Source: Bombyx mori (lineage: Eukaryota > Arthropoda > Insecta > Lepidoptera > Bombycidae). Taken from it: a DNA stretch of 64,000 nt. The stretch is from NCBI RefSeq assembly GCF_030269925.1, contig NC_085117.1:434001-498000 (forward strand), written 5' to 3'. Position 1 is the first letter of the stretch; every line of letters begins with the position of its first letter. The translations under genes were made by a program, and so were the position numbers. Below are positions 1-8,286 of this stretch, piece by piece. The notes beneath the pieces were generated by a model that ran no database searches, had not been told where the DNA came from, and saw only the letters and a list, made by a program, of their open reading frames with translations.

Positions 1-169
1 AGCAAAAAAATAATAATTAAAAGATGGTCAGTCTTTTTTTTAAAGGGATTTTATGACCTGGTAACTGAGACCTTTAAGTCATATCTTATTTTAATTTATA
101 TTCATATTTTTATAAAAAACGATATTATGGAGTGAAATGAAATGAAGATGATTAATTTGAGACATTAAT

Positions 170-310
170 CAACTGGGATGAAATTAAATGAAATGAAATG
201 GGATGAAATATAATCTCAGTAAAATGGTGGTCATTTACTAAGATTTGTTCAGTGGACTTTTTGGAGGATCCCGAGAAGTTACGTCCAGCGGCTTTGTTTC
301 ATTTTCCCAC
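170..310 (+). repeat. Unnamed interspersed repeat (copy 1 of 2)
   Basis: GAAAT-rich sequence leading into cagtaaaatggtggtcatt and a block ending acgtccagcgg matches 15025-15145 in the same orientation. The pentamer-like GAAATGAAATG run is low complexity. Confidence 0.6.
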
Positions 311-547
311 ATTTACAGATATTCATTCACAGATATTAAACAGTTAATAAACCACCGTTATTACACATTTAAACCTGAAGAAACACTAAATAGACAAAAT
401 AAAACAAATCACACAACTTAACTCCTCGCGTTCCCGCCAAAAAGTCCGATGGTCAATCTCTGGTACTAATAACACAGAGAATCATAATTTAGAGCCGGAT
501 GTATGCGCGTTATTACTATTAACTAAACCTGATTGATTTCTTTCCAG

Positions 548-2554
548 CAAATTGCGTAGGAGCTCACAATCGAACATTTACTACCGGTGCTCTTTCAACG
601 AGTCGAGCTGCGCCAACACGGAGTCACCGCAGTTTTTCGTGAGTATGAATTCACGGATAGATCCTAAAGCTACGTTCACGCTTCAACATCACGCAGCGAC
701 ACTACCATAGTCTAGTCAGCGAGAAGTCATTATGGTAGAGTACCCACAAATTAGTCGGGACCTTCTTGGGAACAGATCGGACTAACAGAAGTTCGAGTTA
801 AGAAGATGGCAGGGCTCTTATAGAGAAAAACGTTTGCCAGTGGGGTATTCGGATAACGCTACCCGTACTGGTCATCGTTCGCGTCGAACCCGTCGCTTAC
901 GACGCTGGGCTCGGCGAGTAAACTAACCCACAGACACAGCCCACTGAGTTTCTCGCCGGATCTTCTCAGCGGGTCGCGTTTCCGATCCGGTGGTAGATTC
1001 TGCGAAGCACGGCTCTTGCTAGGGCCCGTGTTAGCAACGTCCTCAGGTTTGAGCCCCGTGAGCTCAGCTACCAGCTCGGTGAATCTAGTATAACCTCTCA
1101 AGGCTACTAGAACAAATAGGAAATAAATAAAGTTACCCGTATCAGTCTCAATAATTCGTAATCTTAGTACACAACACGTATGCTTTAAAGGAATGATGAG
1201 AGAATATTCCTTATCTTTGTGCATAATGGGAGTTTTTTTTGTATGAAGTTGAAACTTTAGTCCTTTAGTTTGCCGCTAGGGGCGCTGTTCCAAGTTGAAG
1301 TTGGAAAGTTTGAGTTAACTTTTACGCGATCGAAAACGTTACAAAATTCGCATTAAGCAAAGCTTAGTGTTAGCACGATAATGCTTTATTTATTGTGTAA
1401 TATGCGACATATTTACGACTTCACAGGAGATTTATTTAAAGTTTAATATTTGTAAAAACTATCATGACAAAAGAAACTTCTTCAACTATTTGAATTAAAG
1501 TTCAAGAAGTCCTACTACCAGTACTAAGTCTTATCCTTAAGGCCACGAAGACTTAAACAGGTTCAACAGGCGGTACTTCTCTTGCTTCTAGATCGTGATA
1601 TACAATCCGCTGGCGTGGCCGGTGTCCCTTCCCGCGCGACTCCCCGTCGGGAACCACGTGTACCAAGTGTACGGACCAAAACGTCAGTATCAGGAGCAGA
1701 CCCGTTCGTTGGGCATTTAAAATTAACATTATTATTTCTCACCCCCCCAAAGATTCTCATCATTAACGCCCCCGCAACTGATGTAGGGGGTCCAACACTC
1801 ATATAAATATTAGCCTATCCATTAAGTACATGTATTTTCTACATGGATACCAAGTTTCAAGTCAATCGGGTGCACGGTTCAGTAGCTATAACGGAACATC
1901 CGCAAAAATCACTGTAGATTTATATATTAGTATAGATATTGCTATTCTGATCTACTGGTGGGTGCTTGCGTGTAGCGACCATAGGGTTCTTGGTAGGGGC
2001 GCGCCCTCAGCCGCAGCAACCGATCCTCCCCTGACTGAGCCGTCGAGACTTCTTAGATTGGCGAAACTAACGCCACCTGCTCTTTTTTTTTTTGCTTAGA
2101 TGGGTGGACGGGCTCACAGCCCACCTGGTCACTGGAGCCCATAGACATCTACAAATGCCGTCAAGCACCTTGAGATATGGATTCTAAGGTCTCAGTATAG
2201 TTACGTTAGATCTTACGTTAGAACGGACGACTTGGAGACGGTGGAAGGGGCCTTCGAAGATTCAGTAGCACACATACGAAGCTAAATAAAAACGAGTCGT
2301 AAACATCAGGCTACATTAAGCAGAGAACACATTCTTTATCCCCAATGCTTACAGTTGAGAAGATTAACTCTTCTATCGTGAGGATCCCGGGCGCCATCTT
2401 GGCCATCCCGGAGCGAGCCGCCACAGCCGACCACGAGCTGGTCTTCATGGCCGAGAACGTCCCACCACTGGGATTCAGGTGCGAAAATACTTATTTAAAA
2501 ATGAAAAAAAAAAGTGTTCGTCTCAGAACGCGCGATAGAAGTGACAACTTAAAC

Positions 2555-2588
<34 letters not shown>

Positions 2589-5500
2589 CATTTTATTGCA
2601 CACCAAAACACAATTTCTTATCGCCAAAAGCGATCTCTTCCAGACAACCGTTTACTTTAGAGAAATTCTGTAAAATATAAAAATATAGCAGGTATCTTAT
2701 GGTTTACTATTGACAATACATTAATATAGAAAATGGATATATATCGAAAACTAATCTGAATTGACTATTTAATATTGAAATTGTTTAACTTGCAACAAAG
2801 CTTAAGTTATTACTTAAATTTATTGTGTATTAATATTATGTTAATGTAAGGAAAATTGTAACATAAATTGAAAAGATATATAAATGGTTAGGAGTCACAT
2901 ACTCAGTGCCGTTGTCGTGTGCGTGAGAGAAAGAGACGCCAGACAGAATGGCGCCGTAACGCGTCACGTAACGAAGCGGTTTACCCTCCCATCAAAAAAC
3001 ACACATCAAAATCGATTTACCTAGAATAAACTGTTATTGTAACAACTGTGTTACACTCTATTACAATTACGAAGTCTCATTTGACAGATATTATTATTAA
3101 GTTATTGTGTGTGTGTGTGTGTTTTTTTTTTTTCATACCTAAGCTGATGGTCTAGAGAGACCATATCAGCGTAATCTTAACTAGTAGGTGAGCTCAAAGG
3201 GCTCAAACCTGACGATGAGTCCCGTGAGCTCACCTACTTGTTAAGGTTACGCTAAAATAGCCTCTTAAGGCTATCAGTTTAGGTAGGAAAAAAAAACCTA
3301 CCTGATGGCGAGTGATTACTGTCGTCCATAGACGTCAGCAACGCCGTTATTTTTTTATTCCTTAAATGGTTCGACGAGCTCATAACCGTACTGTTGATAG
3401 GCGACCACAGAAGCCCATGGGCATCAACAACGTAAATGTCGCCGTTCACTTGAGAAACGAGTTTCACGGCTCAGTTCTAAAGGGCTGACTTGCCTTTTAA
3501 GTCGAAATGCATTACTGCTTCACGGCAGAAATAAGCAGGGTGGTGGTACCTACCCGTGCGGACTCACAATACTTCCTACCACCAGTAATTACGCAAATTA
3601 TAATTTTGCGAGTTTGTTTTTTTATTACACGTTGTTATTCCTTCACCGTTGAAGTCAATCGTGAACATTTGTTGAGTACGTATTTTATTAGAAAAATTGG
3701 TACCCGCCTGCGAGATTCGAACACCGGTGCATCGCTACATACGAATGCACCGGACGTCTTATCCTTTAGGCCACGACGACTTCAAAAATTAATTGCTTGA
3801 TTGGCGAATAGTGAAAACCCAAGCTTTTATCTATACATATAAATAAAATTAGAGTGTCTGTTTGTAATATTAAAATAACCGCTTATTACTACATGCATAT
3901 GAATATATATACGGTACATACACCAAAATAACATTTTTTACAATTTTTGTCTCTGTCTATCTGTCTGTTTGTTCCGGCTAATCTCTGGAACGGCGGGGCC
4001 GATTTTGATGCGACTTTCACTAATAGGTAGCTGATGATATAAGGAGTAACTTAGGCTAATTTTTTTAGACTAGCTTCGCCCCGCGGCGTCACCCGCAGTT
4101 ATTGTCGTACCGCGCGCAACATGACGGGACTCGCCTATCAATAATAAAATTTAATGTTTCCGAAGCGAAGCGAGGGCGGGTCCCTAGTTGTATATAAAAA
4201 TTAAGTCAGCACTAAAATCGTTTGATGTCTCACAGATCTTACTACATCGAGAGGTCTCGGACGAGAGACGTCAGATCGACGATCATAAAAAAAATCAAAA
4301 ACAAAAACAAAAAGTATCTAATCAGACAAGTCAACCCCAAAATGGCGGACGACAATCTAATTAATGACGAAGATTATTATTATGACGACGTTACTAGCAC
4401 AGCTAGAACTGCAAACAGAATTGTTTACGGGGATTTCGGACGTCATAAAAATTATACAGACGGATACGTTATAACTCCGAGACCTAGAAATAAATCATAT
4501 GAATCGACCACCGGTCCAGAAATTATAGATGAAACAACAGAGATTAAAATTACGACCATAGACGACACTGACGAAGTGAAACAGGGTAATCTGAGCGCAG
4601 AGACCACGGCACAGCCATCGTCAGACGCAGTTCCAGAATCTGATCAAGAGCCCTCTGCAGTCGAGAAGGATTCTGATACCAGCACTGATCCGAGGAGATC
4701 CGATATGGATAATAATGGATATGTCGTTTCGAAGGATATGTTTATTTCTAATAAGGTAAGTTTTTATCTTTAAAGCCATTTTTTTTATTGCTTGGAAGGG
4801 TGGACGAGCTCACAGCCAACCTGGTGTTAAATGTTTGCCGGAACCCATAGGCAACCACGGTGTGAATGCGGCACCCACTTTGAGCACTCATGCACAAGCC
4901 CAAATTAACCAATTAGATACCAAATCAACTAAACACCCCATGTCCTGCACGACCCCAAATTAACCAATTAAATACCAAATTAACTAAACACTCCATGTCC
5001 CGCACGACCCCAAATTAACCAAATAAATACCAAATTAACTAAACGACCCTTATTTTCCAGTACATCCGTATCAATCTGGACTCCACGCGAAAAATAACAA
5101 ACCTGACTCTGTCGAACAATGTGTTTCTAGCTTTGGACGTCCAGTTTTACTACTACGCGTCCGACAAACCGACGGATACTGGCCGGACGGACAAAAAAAA
5201 TCCGGGCGTCTACCTCTTCCGGCCGGTCGATTCAAATCCCATACCGATCTTGGACTTCATCGAGACAATTGTCTACAAAACTCGTGTAGTAGAAGAGATA
5301 CACTGCGCTTATTCAGATTACGTCTCGTTCGTGGCGAGATTGTACACAGACTTGCCTTATATTGAGGTGGATTGGGTCGTGGGGCCAGTGCCGGTGGAGG
5401 ACGGGTGGGGCAAGGATGTGTTCTTGAGGTACACGACGGATCTGGGTAACGACGGCGCGTTCTACACAGACGCAAATGGCCGGCAGACCTTGAAGAGGCT

Positions 5501-6719
5501 CAGGAATCTAAGGGCCACGTACGAGCCGGTCAATATGGACGCGATACCCGGTATTGTTTTTTTTTTATTGCTTAGATGTACGGACGAGCTCATAGCAGAC
5601 TTGGTGTTAAGTCCGGAGCCTATAGACATCTACAACGTAAATGCCACCCCCACCTTGAGTTATGAGTTCTAAGGTCTCAGTATAGTTACAACGGCTGCCC
5701 CACCCTTCAAACCGAAACGCATTACTGCTTCACGGCACAAAAGGCGGGGTGGTGTTACCTACCCGTGCAGATTCACGGTAAACTAGTAGAAACCAGTAAT
5801 ATATTTATTGTATTAATAGAAAAGCTCGAAGATCCTCACACTACCACCCACCCCCCACTTAGACCCACCTACCGTCACGGACAAGCCATTCCAATACCCT
5901 TGTTTTATCTTTCCAGGCAACCTCTACCCGGTAACGTCGAAAATATACATAGAGGACGAGCAGAAGAACCTTAGATTCTCGATCTTCAATGACAGAGCCC
6001 AAGGGGGGACGTCGCTGACGGATGGAGAACTGGACCTTATGATCATAAGACGGATCCTCACTGACGAAACTGGAACGGAGATGAATCTGAACGAAACTGA
6101 ATACGACAGGGGCCTGATTGTCAGAGGGAAGCATATACTATACGCGACGAAGATGAATCACAAACCAAACATGATTTACGAGAAGAGATTGGCGAAGGAG
6201 ATCAGCTTGGAGCCGAAGGTCCTAGTTTCTGAGTACGGTGGCTACGGGCCCTACCTAAAATCGAAGTGGCTGGGGGAGACCAATGAATTTAGTGCGTTAA
6301 AGAAAAAACTGCCCTTAGGCATACATTTGTTGTCGATCGAGCAGTGGAACGAAGCCACCGTTCTGATAAGACTGGAGAATTATCTGGAAAAATCCGACGC
6401 AATCCGAAGCGGAATCAAAAGGGTCTATTTGAGAGACGTTTTCGTCAATTTGAGGATTAGAAGCATAGCGGAATGCGCGCTTGGAGGTAACGTGTGGCTC
6501 AAGGACTGGTCTCCGTTGAGGTGGAACAAGAAAACCGAATTCATGAGAAGTTTCAACGAATACTACGGGCGTTCGAACACAAGTACTGTATATGCTGATG
6601 AGCCAAGAATGCTTAGCGAGGGTAGTCTGGAGAAAGGCCTGACGTTGCGGCCACAGCAAATCAGAACCTTCGTGGTCTGGTTCGATTACGTCGATCTTAA
6701 ACTGGGTAATGTGTTGTGA
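548..6719 (+). CDS. Lysosomal alpha-mannosidase (GH38), C-terminal part, six exons
   Basis: Exons 548-638, 1592-1682, 2355-2478, 4236-4755, 5061-5550 and 5917-6719 join in phase (xxC start, then 0, 1, 2, 0, 1, stop TGA at 6717-6719) and give about 705 residues. The family is a lysosomal hydrolase that trims alpha-linked mannose from N-glycans. The encoded part is the beta-rich C-terminal half: a CSFNESSC segment, IVIYNPLAW followed by ARLPVG, VPPLGFRSYYI, KYIRINLDSTRKI, a GAYIFRP-like GVYLFRP, VGPVPVEDGWGKDV, FYTDANGRQ, FNDRAQGGTSL, and IVRGKH. These follow human MAN2B1 in order. The catalytic nucleophile and acid lie in upstream exons outside the window. The donor after exon 1592-1682 is gtcagt, which is weak but the only in-phase choice. 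No frameshift or stop is seen, so the gene looks intact. The closest alternative would be a paralogous alpha-mannosidase of the same lysosomal class. Confidence 0.93.
851..1125 (+). mobile_element. LINE-B tail fragment
   Basis: Contains the family landmarks in plus order: cgtcgcttacgacg, cagcccactgagtttctc, ccggtggtagattctgcg, gagccccgtgagctcag and a degenerate end. It lies in the mannosidase intron between exons 548-638 and 1592-1682. Confidence 0.7.
1240..1368 (+). mobile_element. Small palindromic MITE, right half
   Basis: Holds the core tttgccgctaggggcgctg and the right arm of the element that is complete at 33251-33428. Confidence 0.6.
1719..1945 (+). repeat. Unnamed repeat shared with 53450-53640
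   Basis: aaattaacattattattt, then tattagcctatccattaag, ctacatggataccaagttt and tttatatattagtatagat occur in the same order at both sites. The first bases overlap the region just after the mannosidase exon donor at 1683. Confidence 0.65.
2081..2205 (-). mobile_element. Bm1 SINE, 3' part
   Basis: T-run then tgcttagatgggtggacg, ending at ctcagtatagttacg; head missing. Antisense to the mannosidase gene. Confidence 0.85.
2554..2586 (+). repeat. (GA)n microsatellite
   Basis: About 16 uninterrupted AG units just after the exon ending at 2478. Confidence 0.9.
2740..2995 (+). repeat. Unnamed repeat E, copy 1 of 4
   Basis: Landmarks: tttaatattgaa, aatgtaaggaaaattgtaac, ggttaggagtcacatac, gagagaaagagacgccagac, and taacgcgtcacgtaacgaag near the end. 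The palindromic core is acgcgtcacgtaacg. Confidence 0.75.
3129..3298. mobile_element. LINE-B tail, head-to-head inverted pair
   Basis: Left arm (T-run, cctaagctgatggtc, gtaggtgagctca) is the reverse complement of the LINE-B tail; right arm (gtgagctcacctacttg, ttaaggttacgct, tttaggtaggaaaaaaaaa) is the same tail forward. Both A-runs point outward. Confidence 0.75.
3347..3784 (-). mobile_element. Bm1 SINE, full length
   Basis: Complete from tttttttattcctt to the tRNA-like head cctttaggccacgacgact; box B complement is gattcgaacacc. Confidence 0.92.
3815..4190. repeat. Lepidopteran-type interspersed repeat, likely LINE or Helitron derived
   Basis: Phrases such as ctaatctctggaacggcgg and gccgattttgatgcgact, followed by gcttcgccccgcggcgtca, are of a kind common in moth repeats. 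It ends 45 bases before the mannosidase exon at 4236. Family not determined. Confidence 0.45.
4236..4755 (+). CDS. Mannosidase exon carrying a long basic-acidic linker
   Basis: This 520-base exon starts after tgtctcacag and ends before gtaagt. Only its first residues (SYYIERS) and its last (ISNK, read on into YIRIN in the next exon) match the family. Between them lie roughly 165 residues: first a Lys/Arg-rich stretch (IIKKIKNKNKK), then Asp/Glu/Ser/Thr-rich sequence with a YYYDD cluster and several possible N-glycosylation sites (NYT, NKS, NLS). Human MAN2B1 has only about 20 residues here. The part is predicted to be disordered. In mammals the enzyme is cut into peptides during lysosomal maturation, so an exposed linker may be a processing region; that is inference. 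Confidence 0.88.
4778..4895 (-). mobile_element. Bm1 SINE, 3' fragment
   Basis: Begins 22 bases after the donor at 4756 with tttttttattgcttgg and is truncated after cacccactttgagc, where the 55-bp tandem repeat begins. Confidence 0.8.
4896..5052 (+). repeat. 55-bp tandem repeat, about 2.8 units
   Basis: caaattaaccaa recurs at 4901, 4956 and 5011, exactly 55 bases apart. Each unit continues taccaaat(t/c)aactaaac and, in the first two, a ccatgtcc(t/c)gcacgacc part. The array ends 8 bases before the acceptor at 5060. Confidence 0.92.
5557..5800 (-). mobile_element. Bm1 SINE touching a splice donor
   Basis: The T-run (complement of the SINE A-tail) starts at the seventh base of the intron after mannosidase exon 5061-5550; the donor is gtattg then the T-run. 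The copy lacks the tRNA head. Confidence 0.88.
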
Positions 6720-6728
6720 ATGCATTAA

Positions 6729-6948
6729 CCCTTCGACTGGCGTGTAGGTCACCGGTGCCCTACGCGGCGCACTGAAGTAATTATGTCGATTTCTATAACT
6801 AAAGCTCTGGGATTGCCTAACTTTGCCCTATTTTGTTTGTTAATAAACGTTTTAGTCTTCTAGATCTCTTAGAAATAGATTTGCTCTTAGTATGATTCGG
6901 ATTCATCTCTCCCAGACTATTAAATATTCTAGCGCCTTAATAAGAAGA
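6729..6948 (+). mobile_element. TTAA-flanked MITE (piggyBac-type ends), copy 1
   Basis: TTAA at 6725-6728 is followed by cccttcgactggcgtgtag and the 50-bp terminal repeat gtcaccggtgccctacgcg. It starts 9 bases after the mannosidase stop codon. The far terminal repeat is missing. Confidence 0.82.
6842..6847 (+). terminator. Candidate poly(A) signal for the mannosidase gene
   Basis: The first AATAAA downstream of the mannosidase stop codon lies 122 bases away, inside the MITE copy that starts at 6729. If used, the transposon supplies both the 3' UTR and the cleavage signal. Confidence 0.45.
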
Positions 6949-6973
6949 TCCAAGACAAAAACTGTCACAAAAA

Positions 6974-7216
6974 TTTTTTATCGCTTAGCTGAGTTGACGA
7001 GCTAACAGCCCACCTGGTGTTGAGTGGTTATCAGATCCCATAGACATCTACAACGTAAATACGCCATCCACCTAGAGATATAAGTTTTAATGTCTCATTA
7101 TAGTTACAACAGCCGCCCCACCCTTCAAACCGAAACGCATTACTGCTTCATGGTTGAAATAGACGAGGCGGTGGTACCTACCCGCGCGGACTCACAAGAG
7201 ATCCTACCAACAGTAA
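6974..7216 (-). mobile_element. Bm1 SINE, body without head
   Basis: Starts ttttttatcgcttag and ends at cctaccaacagtaa; many point changes mark an old copy. Confidence 0.85.
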
Positions 7217-7339
7217 ATAACCAGTACCTATATACCAGTTAAAGAGTTGATCAGAAAAAAATATTATTTCTTTGCAGTTATTAAATGACCAGTTTAATTG
7301 AATTGCTATGAAAGCTAATGATCTTTCCAAAGAGCGTGC

Positions 7340-7665
7340 GATATCAGAGGAAGTGTGAAAGTAGCCCTGGTAATCAACAAATGAAAGAGCGGACGGTTAG
7401 CGTGGTATGGACATGTGATGCGTAGGGAGAAGATACATGGGACTAGGAGATGTACGGAAATGGTAGTGCAAGGTAGAGGGGGTACAGGTCGATCGAAGAA
7501 GAAATGAATGGTGTGTGAATGACGATATGAGAGAGAGACGAGTGAGGGTTGAGATGACGGCTGATGGAAGAGAAAAATTAGCTGTGCCAACGTCACCTAG
7601 TGGGATAAGGTGGAGAAAGAGAAGAAAGCTCGTTCCAGAGACGAATTGCTGAGAGATTGACACTT
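7340..7665 (+). mobile_element. RTE-like LINE RT C-terminal fragment
   Basis: One frame reads RWYGHVMRREKIHGTRR and then TEMVVQGRGG and KKKWMVCVNDDM, ending with tcacctagtgggataaggtgg. This is the usual end of moth RTE-class reverse transcriptases. Frame breaks are present. Confidence 0.7.
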
Positions 7666-7757
7666 GGAAGGTGTGACGCGATTAATGTTAGCTAGTAGCT
7701 TATAGTTTAACCAGACTTGGACGTTCTTGAAGTTCAAGACCTAAGGATTAATTGTAA

Positions 7758-7871
7758 AGACGGCCGCCCCACCCTTCAAGTCGGAAATCATTACTGCTTC
7801 GTGGTGGAAACAGACAGGGCGGTGGTGCCCACCCGTGCTGGCTCTCAAGACATCTTAGCACCGTAATTACT
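7758..7871 (-). mobile_element. Bm1 SINE, middle fragment
   Basis: ccgccccacccttcaagtcg to caagacatcttagcacc; lacks both ends. Confidence 0.75.
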
Positions 7872-7955
7872 TGGCAGGACGTAATTAATAATTATTTTCG
7901 TTAATACCATTGTCACGATCAAAAATAAAACATTTTATTTGAAACAAAAAGAAAC

Positions 7956-7961
7956 TTTATT
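7956..7961 (-). terminator. Poly(A) signal of CCS
   Basis: AATAAA on the minus strand 60 bases after the CCS stop codon; a second AATAAA follows at 7934-7939. Confidence 0.7.
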
Positions 7962-8021
7962 TCCAAACCTTTAACGACCACAATCCTTTAAATAACCCAA
8001 AAATTTCCCCCACACGTGCCC

Positions 8022-8286
8022 CTACACTTTACAGCATGTTTTACCGTTGCCACCCCCACCGTCCCCTGCCCCACATCGGTCCCCTTTGTTATTACTTCCT
8101 TTCGTGGTTTTGCCTGCCTTGCCACAGCAGCCCCCCTCGCTGGGGGCGCGGTCCCCCTGACCTCTCCTCCCGCTGCCCGCCAGCGGTTTATCTCGTTCAT
8201 CCCACACCACTACCCCGTCGCAGGCGCATATCCGCTTCGGATTCTGAAAGATTCCCGCCGACCTGGCTATGATGCCACACGCTAAT
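8022..8286 (-). CDS. Ccs: CCS last exon with CAC motif and Cys/Gly-rich tail
   Basis: After ttccaaacag the exon encodes LACGIIARSAGIFQNPKR, then ICACDG with the CxC motif, then WDERDKPLAGSGRR as in other CCS proteins. Human CCS ends about 20 residues past the CxC DG segment. Here the frame continues for 46 more codons rich in Gly, Lys and Asp with five Cys (270, 271, 288, 301, 302) and ends TCCKV before TAG. Confidence 0.9.

Noticed and set aside
840..860. Extra mannosidase exon (WGIRITLP after ttgccag)
   Set aside because: The exon at 1592-1682 supplies the YNPL segment with correct phases, leaving no place for another.
2345..2557. Separate 70-codon gene
   Set aside because: Only 2355-2478 is coding, as a mannosidase exon; the ATG lies before the acceptor and the end is intron.
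3700..3790. tRNA genes at Bm1 heads
   Set aside because: Box A and box B are present, but the sequence continues into the SINE body and no cloverleaf with an acceptor stem was seen.
7315..7663. Minus-strand ORFs of 93 and 88 codons
   Set aside because: They are antisense to an RTE-like reverse-transcriptase fragment.
8016..8285. Plus-strand ORFs at 8016-8285
   Set aside because: They are antisense to the last CCS exon and caused by its Gly-rich codons.
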